Notes under the pieces: model-generated | The model's input: only the letters and a program-made list of their open reading frames with translations | Databases searched by the model: none | What the model was told of the DNA's origin: nothing | Part shown: positions 42,101 to 47,455 of the stretch, one piece after another | Layout: each line of letters begins with the position of its first letter | How positions within the stretch are numbered: position 1 is the stretch's first letter | NCBI GenBank assembly: GCA_035771175.1 | Contig: CM069598.1 | Location: 14,756,438 to 14,820,437 of the forward strand | DNA length: 64,000 nt | Reading direction: 5' to 3' | Origin: Paratinospora sagittata | Taxonomy: Eukaryota; Streptophyta; Magnoliopsida; Ranunculales; Menispermaceae | Made by a program: the position numbers and the translations under genes

Positions 42101-42622
42101 GATTCATTATCTACTTTTCTTTTTCATCATTTAATGGATACCTGCAATAGACCTGTATCTAGAGGTGCCGAAAATGGGAGGTTTGGAAACAATATTTCTT
42201 TCACTATGAGGAGATGCAGGTCTTCCACCTCCATTTTGCTAAATAACACAATTCTAACTACGAAGAAAAAGGTTAGACAAGATTTCTTTACCTGGAAACA
42301 AGTAAGATTCTAAGAATTCACAAGAAAACAAATATTGAACTACTTATCCAAGAACTGTGTTGAATAATCAGACATCACATGATAGAATAAAAACATTTAA
42401 ATAATCAAACTAAAAATCGTCACAGTGAGAGAAAGAATAGATAGGTAGGAAAAAAGTACCATAAGAGTCTCCAACTCCAAAATCATGGCGAATAACCCAT
42501 CCTTTACTAGTTCCCAATACAATGACATCATTCCCAGCAGCCATACATGTGATAACACCACGCCCCTTCGTAGCATATCTTTCAAGGAGATCAACCGTAA
42601 ACACATGTCTCGACGCATCCAT
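138..42622 (-). CDS. VPS18: VPS18 (vacuolar protein sorting 18), 3'-truncated by the window edge
   Basis: Core subunit of the HOPS and CORVET tethering complexes (with VPS11, VPS16, VPS33), which drive fusion at late endosomes and the vacuole. Coding exons in transcript order: 42460-42622, 40720-40932, 40481-40620, 40274-40369, 34263-34330, 31820-31921, 31540-31687, 26997-27140, 26787-26906, 26529-26585, 24860-24919, 22166-22273, 21251-21393, 13889-13967, 13158-13220, 12800-12930, 12543-12648, 8551-8739, 3736-3963, 826-981, 138-299. Phases match at every junction, giving 892 codons without a stop; Arabidopsis VPS18 is about 988 residues, so roughly 95 are missing. The N-terminal half is the Pep3/Vps18 beta-propeller ([13 protein letters not shown] near residue 10, [13 protein letters not shown] near 75). 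The C-terminal half has clathrin-type helical repeats, then a coiled coil (about 790-830) and the start of a RING-H2 finger (CGVC, later CGHAFHAQC). The start is the first ATG in frame; the upstream exon is untranslated. Family assignment is very secure; single splice sites are inferred. Confidence 0.95.
300..3735 (-). other. VPS18 introns flanking the exon at 826-981
   Basis: Non-coding. The interval 300-825 has nothing recognisable. The interval 982-3735 holds an L1 fragment (2529-3043) and, at about 1,600-1,880, a stretch with repeated AAGCCTC/GAGGC words (for example 1,608-1,645) that looks like an old unidentified repeat. The remainder is AT-rich intron. Confidence 0.6.
2529..3043 (-). 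mobile_element. 5'-truncated L1 LINE insertion with target-site duplication
   Basis: Minus-strand LINE 3' end. A T-run at about 2,530-2,545 is the poly(A) tail seen from the plus strand. The minus-strand frame at 2738-3028 resembles the C-terminal part of plant L1 ORF2 ([14 protein letters not shown]). The insert is flanked by an 18-bp repeat, TCAATTCTGTTAATTGTC at 2511-2528 and the same with one change at 3044-3061, which fixes both ends. It has the same orientation as VPS18, inside its intron. Confidence 0.85.
4196..4470 (+). mobile_element. RTE-type LINE 3' end remnant
   Basis: The plus strand gives a decayed match to the C-terminus of RTE-clade reverse transcriptase (wording like RWLGH, RRPLDAPVR, then RGEPKITW in place of RGRPKKTW). 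It is followed by the family's 3' tail 'ATTCATATAGCCAGACCC...GAGAAAAGGCTTCATTGAG'. The same tail recurs at 21,985-22,045 and, inverted, at 9,445, 21,588, 32,858 and 47,386. Confidence 0.65.
4846..4914 (-). mobile_element. tRNA-like SINE remnant
   Basis: On the minus strand an A-box-like TGGTTGAGGTTGG is followed by GGTCACGGGTTCGAA, a good pol III B box. The core is bracketed by two copies of ATTGTGTCAAGGCCC. It is too short and degenerate to be a functional tRNA gene. It may be the head of an old SINE. Confidence 0.4.
6617..6800 (-). mobile_element. L1-type LINE 3' tail
   Basis: A T-run, then AAAGAAACAAAAAATATATTGAAAAGAT and non-coding sequence, the same architecture as the 3' ends of the other minus-strand L1 insertions in this window (2529, 9605, 23566). 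No coding part is visible. The right boundary is approximate. Confidence 0.45.
6840..7145 (+). mobile_element. Ty1/copia RNase H fragment
   Basis: Plus-strand translation gives the end of a copia polyprotein with stops: words like FDWVGS, VDR, then [18 protein letters not shown] and [11 protein letters not shown]. These correspond to the family's SSAEAEYRAMA and LLCDIG motifs. The fragment is defective and isolated. The Au SINE at 7182 inserted just downstream. Confidence 0.75.
7182..7360 (+). mobile_element. Full-length Au SINE
   Basis: Begins GGAAGGGGAGCCTTGGCGAA, with the A box TGGCGAAACGG and a B box GGTTCCAGTCA. It ends in the Au family tail GGGCAGCCCTTTT. It is flanked by a perfect 17-bp duplication, TTAAGTTCCAAGTTGGG, at 7165-7181 and 7361-7377, which proves retroposition and fixes the ends. 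Au SINEs are mobilised by LINE machinery. Confidence 0.92.
9420..9591 (-). mobile_element. RTE-type LINE 3' end remnant
   Basis: The minus strand encodes [18 protein letters not shown] residues (the C-terminus of RTE reverse transcriptase), then the tail 'TTCATGGAGCCAATCCCATATAGTTGGG', ending in AAGGCTTTATTGCTGAG. It is interrupted on its upstream side by the L1 insertion at 9605-10168. Confidence 0.65.
9605..10168 (-). mobile_element. L1 LINE 3' end with zf-RVT domain
   Basis: The frame at 9816-10202 (minus) carries the reverse-transcriptase zinc-binding domain typical of plant L1 ORF2: [20 protein letters not shown], then [19 protein letters not shown]. The 3' end is a T/C-rich run at 9605. 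Near-identical 13-mers GCTCCAACCATTG (9592-9604) and GTTCCAACCATCG (10169-10181) flank it as target-site duplications. The element is 5'-truncated. Confidence 0.85.
10380..11265. repeat. Degenerate GAATTTT/TCGAA repeat block with inverted ends
   Basis: Many diverged copies of words such as TTTTATCGAATTTT and TCAAATTTTGTC occur at about 11,000-11,160. The block is framed by AAGGTTCGAAGCTTCGACTT at 10,387 and a partly complementary TTTTTGAACCATGGCT near 11,246. This could be an old inverted-repeat transposon. No coding capacity is seen. Confidence 0.4.
14455..14756 (-). mobile_element. RTE LINE endonuclease fragment
   Basis: The minus-strand frame includes [20 protein letters not shown] and ends near ALVNF. 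This corresponds to the DFAVAYDL..NTFF...HLVTF stretch of plant RTE endonuclease, also seen at 23,200-23,280. It is a short fragment abutting the copia leader remnant at 14,757. Confidence 0.55.
14801..15137 (-). repeat. Copia LTR flanked by both a PPT and a PBS
   Basis: On the minus strand the LTR runs TGTTGGTATTTTGG ... GTGCACAACA, with 5-bp terminal inverted repeats TGTTG/CAACA and an internal GTGGTTCGG-type motif (TGCGTGGTTCGGTG at 14,893). Upstream (15,138-15,153) is CCAAGGTGGAGATT, a polypurine tract. Downstream (14,785-14,800) is ATTGGCATTAGAGC, a mutated initiator-Met-tRNA primer binding site, then a leader matching 17,596-17,640. Confidence 0.8.
15138..17640 (-). mobile_element. Copia element A, internal region (gag to protease), defective
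   Basis: Minus strand, in order: a PBS-like TTGGTACAGGAGCATTA at about 17,620-17,637, an approximately 1-kb leader, gag at 16172-16612 ([47 protein letters not shown]), a zinc knuckle near 15,870 ([10 protein letters not shown]), and protease-proximal residues near 15,430-15,680 ([19 protein letters not shown]). Integrase, reverse transcriptase and RNase H are deleted before the PPT at 15,138. It is interrupted by the L1 insertion at 16662-16998. Frameshifts are present. Confidence 0.8.
16662..16998 (+). mobile_element. 5'-truncated L1 LINE inserted in copia A
   Basis: The plus strand encodes the end of L1 ORF2 ([24 protein letters not shown]) and ends in an (ATAA) tail at about 16,986-16,998. 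The 12-bp duplication AAATTTTCAAAT stands at 16650-16661 and 16999-17010. The inverted copy of the host copia at about 17,845-17,865 shows the uninterrupted empty site. Confidence 0.88.
17641..18340 (+). mobile_element. Inverted copia copy: leader, gag start and reverse-transcriptase piece
   Basis: The interval 17,641-17,900 is the reverse complement, diverged, of the copia A leader at about 16,615-17,225. It continues into a gag start on the plus strand ([27 protein letters not shown]) with stops, then at about 18,205-18,340 a copia reverse-transcriptase core ([20 protein letters not shown], then [10 protein letters not shown]). The gag-to-RT distance shows a large internal deletion. Confidence 0.78.
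18340..20860 (-). mobile_element. Copia element B, internal region, defective and interrupted
   Basis: Minus strand: PBS TGGTATCAGAAC at 20849-20860, a leader with repeated TTCGGCCTTCATTGCCA-like words (20,440-20,830), a protease segment at 20129-20374 ([13 protein letters not shown]), then a GAG-pre-integrase domain at 18311-18664 ([20 protein letters not shown], and [15 protein letters not shown]). The hAT-like element 18856-20131 splits it. Most of gag and all of integrase, RT and RNase H are absent. It ends tail to tail against the inverted RT piece at 18,340. Confidence 0.82.
18856..20131. mobile_element. hAT-like non-autonomous transposon with 8-bp TSD
   Basis: The 12-bp terminal inverted repeats are TAGGGGTGCGCA at the left and, complemented, TAGGGGTGGGCA at the right. 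A perfect 8-bp target duplication, ATGAAATA, lies at 18848-18855 and 20132-20139, the signature length of hAT elements. No transposase frame is present. Subterminal regions are full of CGGGTCGGGT words. A 225-bp tandem duplication crosses the left boundary (18813-19037 and 19038 to about 19,200). Confidence 0.88.
20861..21119 (-). repeat. 5' LTR of copia element B
   Basis: On the minus strand the 259-bp LTR begins TGTTGTGGAGGAGC and ends ATTTTACAACA, giving the 5-bp terminal inverted repeat TGTTG/CAACA. It contains CCTGTGGACGTAGG and GCCGAACCACG motifs common in plant copia LTRs. It is followed immediately by the PBS TGGTATCAGAAC. No matching 3' LTR is seen in the window. Confidence 0.85.
21585..21690 (-). 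mobile_element. RTE LINE 3' tail
   Basis: The plus strand reads ACTAAGCCTTTTCCCAACTACATGGAGTCAACTACATGAATCCACTTCCTCC, the reverse complement of the RTE tail found at 4,400 and 21,985. Short 5'-truncated fragment in a 772-bp VPS18 intron. Confidence 0.55.
21845..22060 (+). mobile_element. RTE LINE 3' end
   Basis: The plus strand has an RGRPK-like stretch (AGAGGAAGACCAAAATAACATAG), then the tail CATATTCATATAGTTGACCCATGTAGCTAGGGAAAGGCATTATTGAGTTAAG. It lies about 150 bp from the inverted tail at 21,585, with a stretch of intron between. Confidence 0.6.
22690..24170 (+). mobile_element. RTE-type LINE body: endonuclease and start of reverse transcriptase
   Basis: Decayed plus-strand frames run through the endonuclease (stretches near 22,700-23,060, then [20 protein letters not shown] and [15 protein letters not shown] at 23,160-23,280). 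After an interruption they enter reverse transcriptase at 23871-24074 ([43 protein letters not shown]). Stops and frameshifts rule out activity. It lies in a VPS18 intron on the strand opposite to the gene. Confidence 0.82.
23566..23830 (-). mobile_element. L1-type LINE 3' tail inside the RTE element
   Basis: A T-run followed by GGAAAGGAAACGAAATTTTATTAAGATAAAAAAGAGG has the 3'-end architecture of plant L1 copies seen from the opposite strand. It separates the endonuclease and reverse-transcriptase parts of the RTE copy. No clean target duplication was found, so the boundaries are approximate. Confidence 0.5.
24920..26528 (-). other. VPS18 intron (1.6 kb)
   Basis: Ordinary AT-rich intron apart from a 5'-truncated Au SINE at 25130-25235. 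Nothing else recognised. Confidence 0.6.
25130..25235 (-). mobile_element. 5'-truncated Au SINE
   Basis: On the minus strand the 3' half of the Au family is recognisable: AAGGTAAGGCTGCATACAAT, then GTGGTCTGACCC, GGCGGGAGCTTCGTGCA and the terminal TTGGGCTGCCCTTTTTTT. The pol III promoter half is missing. It matches the tail of the full copy at 7182-7360. Confidence 0.85.
27555..29710 (+). mobile_element. Non-autonomous Ty3/gypsy element with duplicated leader-gag unit
   Basis: Left LTR 27555-27963 (TGATGTATAACG ... TTTATATCA), PBS TGGTATCAAAGAC from 27967, internal region 27964-29334, PPT CAACAAGGGGGGAA ending near 29334, right LTR 29335-29710. A 5-bp duplication, GATAC, flanks it (27550-27554 and 29711-29715). 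The internal region has only gag-type sequence ([13 protein letters not shown] and its copy [28 protein letters not shown] at about 29,090). Protease, RT and integrase are deleted, leaving a scrap of the polyprotein end before the PPT. It lies antisense in a VPS18 intron. Confidence 0.9.
27859..28811 (+). repeat. Tandem duplication of LTR end, PBS and gag start
   Basis: Two diverged units, about 27,859-28,351 and 28,352-28,811. Each runs from the last 100 or so bases of the LTR, through a PBS (TTGGTATCAAAGACAAG at 27,966 and TTGGTATCAGAGACAAG at 28,453), to the gag words CYHKPL and APQPHREV ending in IDE. They are fused into one open frame of 320 codons (27850-28812). Copy two has a short internal deletion. 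Confidence 0.88.
29711..31126 (-). other. VPS18 intron segment
   Basis: Part of the 4.4-kb intron between 27140 and 31540. Nothing identified. The interval at about 30,560-31,050 (CCACACCCATCCTAAGTCC onwards) is less AT-rich than its surroundings and may be an old LTR remnant, but I see no coding or terminal signature. Confidence 0.45.
31127..31373. mobile_element. Small inverted-repeat transposon (MITE)
   Basis: Length 247 bp with a perfect 32-bp terminal inverted repeat beginning ATTGTAAGTTTGACATAGGC and running through CCTGTTTGGGAG (31127-31158 and 31342-31373). ATAC directly flanks it on both sides (31123-31126 and 31374-31377). No coding capacity. The GGCCCTGTTTGGGAGAGCTTTTT core recurs in degenerate form at 46,020 and 54,778. 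Confidence 0.85.
32850..32960 (-). mobile_element. RTE LINE 3' tail
   Basis: The plus strand shows CAACAAAGCACGTTCCCAAACTATATCTATATGGGGTCGACTACATAAATCCACTTCCTCC, the reverse complement of the RTE tail. Immediately to the right, CACTGCACTCTATCAAGAGC continues the same family. Short truncated copy. Confidence 0.5.
33806..34180. repeat. Three-copy tandem repeat of about 140 bp
   Basis: Units begin at 33806 (AAAGAAACAATCATACATAA), 33950 (AAAGAAGCAAGTTTGCATAA) and 34089 (AAAGAAGCAAGCATACATAA). Each then reads AAGAATATTTAAAATAA-like, TTTTCATTCTATT-like and ACTCAAC-like words. Units one and two end with GACAGCTTA; unit three is truncated. It lies about 80 bp upstream, in plus coordinates, of the VPS18 exon with the GC donor. 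Confidence 0.8.
34261..34263 (-). other. Non-canonical GC donor splice site in VPS18
   Basis: The exon encoding the stretch ending PGEIPN finishes with AG at 34263 and is followed on the minus strand by GCAAGTTT, the classic AG|GCAAGT form of a GC-AG intron. No GT lies at a position that keeps the frame. Joining this phase-2 end to the exon starting at 31921 restores the conserved PGEIPNSELHFF. The acceptor is a normal TTGTAG. Confidence 0.85.
35070..35460 (-). mobile_element. L1 LINE ORF2 C-terminal fragment
   Basis: The minus-strand frame has [20 protein letters not shown], then [19 protein letters not shown]. This matches the order HC..A..VWD..FS / KALP..LLWAVW of the L1 zinc-binding region. 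A frameshift lies between the upstream Cys-His part and this frame. Confidence 0.6.
37440..37760 (-). mobile_element. L1 LINE zf-RVT fragment
   Basis: The minus strand encodes [20 protein letters not shown], then [10 protein letters not shown], a stop, and [20 protein letters not shown] followed by QIWGSY. This is the zf-RVT domain of plant L1 ORF2 with its spaced Cys and His residues; one stop codon is present. Confidence 0.8.
39250..39470 (+). mobile_element. Possible L1 3' end with poly(A)
   Basis: Non-coding plus-strand sequence with TTTTTGTAGTGTTTCTC, then TTGTACTTTTGTTATTATTATTGTAACGGTTTCTTCTTAC, and a run of 12 or 13 A residues at about 39,457-39,469. This resembles the 3' untranslated end of plant L1 copies. 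No target duplication was confirmed. Confidence 0.35.
40933..42459 (-). other. First coding-region intron of VPS18 (1.5 kb)
   Basis: GT at 42459, AG at 40933-40934. No transposon, RNA gene or coding sequence recognised. Confidence 0.6.
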
Positions 42623-43176
42623 ATTCAAATTTGATAAATTTCAACCCTAGCAAAGTTATAAAGAAACTATCACTAGAGGATCACAAAGCACACTGGATAA
42701 ACCAGAAAGTTACAAAGACTATCAAAGAATGCAATCAGAGATAAGACTCCCAAGTTCAAAACTAATCAAGTGAGCCCTTTTATGTGAATTGATGAAGAGA
42801 GGAAGATCTTTATACAAAGTAAGGGATAAATAATTGATTTTTTTAAGCAGAAAAATAGGGGAAAAAAATACAATTGATCGTCGTCTGTGTCACAATCTGC
42901 TCAGTTGGTTCTACAATTTCCCAATTATCAGAATTTATCACATTACAATCGTCTAGCTTCACAAACCTTGATCCTGACTAAGAAATTCTCGTGCTTTTTT
43001 TTTCTCTTTTTTCTATGTTTGATGTTACGAAGACTCGTGTTTCAACATCAACACCTCTTCTGAGTTCCTAGAATCAATTCAACTCCTTCATCTTACACTC
43101 AATTTAAAGCAGATCTCGAAAAACAAATTTCAAAAACCAGAAAGAAGAAGAAGAAGAAGAAGAGAAGGAGATTCAC

Positions 43177-43340
43177 CTGTAGAATAAGAAGGGTACGGTG
43201 CCCAAATGACTCTGTGTTTGCTCTATAACTCGGACTGAGTGAGAAATAGTACTGAAAACTAGTCAACTCGGCCGAGTTTCTAGGTTCGACTGTTTTGAGT
43301 CGGTTGCCCTGGTTCCCACTAAAACTGCTTCAGACCTACA
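43177..43340 (-). other. VPS18: Probable 5' untranslated exon of VPS18
   Basis: The minus strand reads CTACAG then GTGAATC at 43177/43176, a good donor. A matching acceptor (CTTTGCTAG) lies at 42647-42648, 24 bases upstream of the VPS18 start codon. This implies a 530-base intron inside the 5' leader. The transcription start is not defined by sequence; 43,340 is a guess. A purine-rich GAA microsatellite sits just inside the intron (about 43,141-43,170). Confidence 0.55.
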
Positions 43341-44594
43341 AGGCTACAAGCTACTACAACGTTGGTTCCATCCACCTGGTTGGAAAATTCATCCTTATTT
43401 TTATTTTTATTTTATTTTTTTAAAGAAACCAAACACTCAATTATATTACAAATAGTAAGCATGATTTTAAGTAGGTCCTTTTTCTATCTCTATTATCATG
43501 GTCAAGGTCAAGTATCTTTGACTCTACTTAGTACTTTCATACAGTAATGAATCTATAAAAATACATTTACCGTATCGTCATTTTTGCCAACCTTTCAAAA
43601 TTAATCTTTTAAACTTATATTTATCATTTAAATAATCTTCACTCCCTCCGTTTCTCTTGATTTTATGCTACTTTACATTCTGGTTTACTTTTACTTATAT
43701 ACTCAAATTTTAATTTTAATTTTATTGTTTTTCTTTTTTCCTCGCTTGTTACTACTTTACGTTCAGGTCTTTCATCTCCCTTGTTCAATATATACTTTTT
43801 AAAAAAAATAATTAAAAAAAGGTTTAGTTGAATTGAATTGAGTATATATTTTTTTAAAAATAATTAAGAAAATATTTAGTATTTTTTTTTTTGACAACCA
43901 GGGTATCTTAGGCTAACTTGCACGCATGTAGACTAGTCTCAACCTCTCAGGTAGCGTGCTAGCCCCTCGTAAAGATGACATCCCTTGAAACCTTAAAAAA
44001 ATTCCGTTCCGACTCGTACAGCAAAAAGGCGATAGACCGGAATTGAGACGCTCGCATTAGGAGCGTCACCCGAGATCCATCCCGCCACATCCAACTTTGG
44101 TGAATTAAGTTGAATTAAGTGAGAAAAGACTTAGTCATATTAAGTTGATTTTATTTATTTATTTTATTTTATTTTTGGAGAAGGAGTTAAGTTGAATTAA
44201 TGTGTATATAACTTTTTTAAAAATGCTGTGAAATATACTTGAGATTTTATTGTTATTTTATAATAATTAAGCAATAAAATTTGAAATACAACTTAATTTT
44301 TTTACCTCTCACTTCACCCCAATTTCAATTGCCAATTAATTTTCTGACTTTATTTATTTTTCAAAAGAAAATAATTAATAAAATTTTACTTCAAGAGATA
44401 GCATTTTGGCAGGCCATGTGGTTTGTATCGGACCGTCTGAATAAGCCGTTTCACAATCCAACGAACGAAAACCAGCGCCTCAGTAACGTCTACTTTTCGT
44501 CCCAACGGTCAAAAAAATACAAAAATCTCAAAATCTACATGATAGCTCTCTCACGAAAATCTCCCGTTCATTTCCTCCAAAACCATCTCACTAG
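43341..44594. other. Intergenic region between divergent genes
   Basis: About 1.25 kb between the VPS18 leader (minus) and the small plus-strand gene. AT-rich with a SINE-like element at 43880-44100. It must contain the VPS18 promoter, for which I see no clear TATA box. Confidence 0.5.
43880..44100 (-). mobile_element. SINE-like short retroposon
   Basis: A T-run at about 43,877-43,892, then a GC-richer 200-bp block, so on the minus strand the sequence ends GTTAGCCTAAGATACCCTGGTTGTC followed by poly(A). The composition contrasts sharply with the AT-rich flanks. The structure fits a SINE, but I cannot place A and B boxes or target duplications with certainty. Confidence 0.45.
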
Positions 44595-44602
44595 ATATAT
44601 AA
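44595..44602 (+). promoter_or_regulatory. TATA box
   Basis: ATATATAA, 66 bases upstream of the start codon at 44668, a plausible core promoter for the intronless gene. Confidence 0.5.
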
Positions 44603-44667
44603 CATAACAAACCAACGAAAGTTTCAATTTCAATCCTTCTTCATCTCCACCACCAATTGACAAAACC

Positions 44668-45537
44668 ATGAATTTTCTCCAAGACCCAGATGCCATTAAC
44701 GCTCCAAATCTCCAAGTATGGAACAATGCGGCTTTTGACAAAGCAGAAACAGAGGAACCAGCGCTCGCAATAGCTTCTTCTTCTTGGTCTCCTCTGCAAT
44801 CAATCTCTCTCAAGCGTTCCGATTCGTTTGATTTGAATTCTTGCAAAGAAAATCAAAGTCCCGAATTTCGAGAATCGCCCGTCAAGCCAATTTGCGCAAT
44901 TGGGAAGCCATTGAAGCTGCTCTTCAAACAGGGTCTTCTTGGCTCCTTCCCAAAAATTTCAAACAATGAAGAAAAAGCCTCCAGGGATGAAGGGGAAATT
45001 GATACTGAAATCGAAGAGAGCGAGAGGGAGATCATTCGCTTGGCGGGTAAATTAGAAGAGCTTCGACTCGAAAAAGCGGAGAAGGTTTTGAAGAAAATTG
45101 AAAGCTCTGAGAACACAATTGAGTCGACTCAGAGTCGCCGCAAATCAAGGTCTTGGAAGATTCGAGGAATCGATGAAGGTAAGGTGACGAAGCAGAGGGG
45201 AGGAAGGAATTTGAGCCCAATGCGAGGGCTACTCGGATTCAGTACTGTTGGATCAAAGAAAGCTCATGTGAAGAACGAAAATGGAATTTTGACAAGTATT
45301 CAACCCAAGAAGCTGTTCAAAGAAGGAGAAAAGACTGGTGAATTTAGAAAACCAGGTAGGAGAAGGGTTGTAGCAAGTCGTTATAATCAAATTCCAGTAC
45401 AGTTTGGAGGAAATTCGAGACTTATTGATCAAAGAAAGAGGGAGTTTTCAGAAAATGAAAAGGAGGAAATGAAGAAATGTGAGAAGAGGAGTGCTTCTTT
45501 GGCTGCAAAGTTTTATGGAGTTGTTGGAGAAGATTAA
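44668..45537 (+). CDS. Uncharacterised plant protein, 289 residues, intronless
   Basis: One uninterrupted frame starting MNFLQDPDAINAPNLQVWNN. I do not recognise a named domain. Visible features are: an N-terminal LQVWNNAAFD stretch; a Ser/Pro-rich segment with SPVKPI (about residues 71-76); an acidic then heptad-like helix, probably a coiled coil, at about 108-150 (EIDTEIEESEREIIRLAGKL, then EELRLEKAEKVLKKIESSE); basic regions at about 158-182 and 222-236; and a C-terminal SLAAKFYGVVG. No signal peptide or membrane segment is apparent. A TATA box lies upstream and AATAAA downstream. Codon use, length and flanking signals make a real gene very likely. Possible roles (cytoskeletal or nuclear) would be guesswork. 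Confidence 0.85.
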   Translation: MNFLQDPDAINAPNLQVWNNAAFDKAETEEPALAIASSSWSPLQSISLKRSDSFDLNSCKENQSPEFRESPVKPICAIGKPLKLLFKQGLLGSFPKISNNEEKASRDEGEIDTEIEESEREIIRLAGKLEELRLEKAEKVLKKIESSENTIESTQSRRKSRSWKIRGIDEGKVTKQRGGRNLSPMRGLLGFSTVGSKKAHVKNENGILTSIQPKKLFKEGEKTGEFRKPGRRRVVASRYNQIPVQFGGNSRLIDQRKREFSENEKEEMKKCEKRSASLAAKFYGVVGED

Positions 45538-45993
45538 ATCACTGAAAGCAATGGGAAATTGCAGAGAAGGGGAAAAGTCACCAGAATTTGGTGGATTATG
45601 ATCATAATATACTGATTTCTGAAACGGGTGGTTGTTTTCTTTGACATATCGGGACTGTTCTTTGATGCATGAAGGAGAATTCATGGGATTATGGAGCAGA
45701 TGAGAGAGTAGAAGCTGATTTGAGGGGGAGGATTGATGCTTCAGTTTTGTCAAACTTTGAGGTTTGAAGAAGAAGAAGAAGAAGAATTGGAATTAGGTGC
45801 CTTTTCCTTCTTTTCTTCTTGTTTTTCGTTAATTAATTTTACCACCAGAACTAAAAGTGGTAGATATGGGATTAGCATGCTTTTTTGTTTTCTCTTCAAA
45901 TGGGTTGGAGGTTTCACCATCTTCATTTACTGTCATAAATGGTAGTTATGAATCTAATAACTTGTAGAAAAAACCAAAAGATAAAAGTTTTGT

Positions 45994-45999
45994 AATAAA
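45994..45999 (+). terminator. Polyadenylation signal
   Basis: AATAAA about 455 bases past the stop of the 289-residue gene, in AT-rich 3' sequence. Plausible; plant signals are loose. Confidence 0.4.
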
Positions 46000-46019
46000 G
46001 TTGTGGGCGGGTTATGGCC

Positions 46020-46190
46020 CTGATTTGAGAGAGCTTTTCAAAAGAGCTTTTTCGAGAAACGCTTTTAGGAAAAGCTAGTCTCTCAAATGGTTTTTTTTCC
46101 ACTGCAATTTAGGTAAAAGCAAATATTGCTAAACACCTCTAAAAGTGATTTTACTTAGAAATTTTTTTTCAAAGGGAGCCTATATCACTT
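46020..46190. mobile_element. Degenerate MITE related to the one at 31127-31373
   Basis: Starts ATGGCCCTGATTTGAGAGAGCTTTTC, contains AAACGCTTTTAGGAAAAGC and CCACTGCAATTTAGGTAAAAGC, and ends CAAAGGGAGCCTAT. All have counterparts in the 31-kb element. The terminal repeats are decayed. Confidence 0.5.
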
Positions 46191-46340
46191 GTAGCTTGAG
46201 TGGCAAACCACCTCCCCTACCTCTCGTGAGTTTGAGGATTCAAATCTCCTCACTTACAATGTGCATGAGAACTTCCATGGCTAGGTAGTGAAGTTGTAGA
46301 TTAGTATGGACCTTATATGCCCTTCACCATTTGACTTTGG
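46190..46340 (+). mobile_element. tRNA-derived SINE fragment
   Basis: The A-box-like TAGCTTGAGTGGC is followed about 40 bases later by GGATTCAAATCTCC, a good B box. The downstream body is non-coding. Too degenerate for a tRNA gene, since there is no cloverleaf closure. Confidence 0.45.
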
Positions 46341-47384
46341 TTCCTTTTGACCCTGGAGTATTAGCAATAGAGAAAAATAAAAAAAATAAAAAATTGGCTT
46401 TTATTACTTGGGACCTTGTTTCTACAATGTGAACTGAGTCATTATTGGTGCTGAATGCTATTTTTAGATCAAGATGATGTTTTTTATTATAATCCCAAAT
46501 ACAATAGTTTATTAAGCCTTACCACGAAGGCTTTCTTTTGTAGGACCACTAATTCAATTCAGCTCAAACTAAGAAATTTTAACAAAGAAAACTCTTTTAG
46601 CAAATTAATTAGGAAAGCCAGATTCTAAATGGGGAGGATTGCATTTGATAAAAGAATGGAAGCAAAGGCAACATATATATATATATATATGCAAACCCTT
46701 TAGAGACATAGACCCAACAAAACTGCCATGATGCTAATTACCATGGCCAATAGAATGCATCAAGTCAGAAAAACATGTAGGGTTGGGGAATTTACATATT
46801 AAGTTCCATTTCAATTCATAAAACCTTCTCTCTGTGAAGTTGAGGTTTAACACTTTGTTCATCACAGGTTTCTTGGATAAAAAAGGATGGTATCTTATTT
46901 CCATTAAGCAATAAACGAGAGGGTCACCAAAATTTGTGACCTTAGCTCATTGAAGGACATTTTGATAGTGATTTAGTAAAAGAAATTAATGCATCAAAGC
47001 AGGACAAATTACATTATAATTGAAACAATACTAGACAAAGATTTGCATAATCCCAAACTCTAAATATTATGTTGTGTATATTTCATCAAAATTGTGGAGA
47101 TATAGGTTGAATCCCTTTCCCTATGGACCTATAGTTATTCCCGTCTCGATCATCAATAAGGCCGAGTTATGACACTTCCAATACCATGGAACACCCTCCA
47201 TTTATTTATTTATTTTATTTTATTTTTATTTTTATTTTTTTTTGCATCACAAAGAAAATCGTATGAACCTTCAATTAGAAAAGTAGAGAATTTGACAAGT
47301 CTAGCAATGCCAAAACTTCTTGGTAGGTATGGTTGACTACATTTTTATCTGTATAACTGAGTTCTAATTTTTAGCCTATAACTT

Positions 47385-47455
47385 AACTCAACTAAGTCTT
47401 TTTCTAACTATATAGGAATTAGCTACACAAATCCGCTTCCTACACAAGTGTTTAT
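47385..47455 (-). mobile_element. RTE LINE 3' tail
   Basis: The plus strand shows AACTAAGTCTTTTTCTAACTATATAGGAATTAGCTACACAAATCCGCTTCCT, a diverged reverse complement of the RTE tail. Very short copy. Confidence 0.45.
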
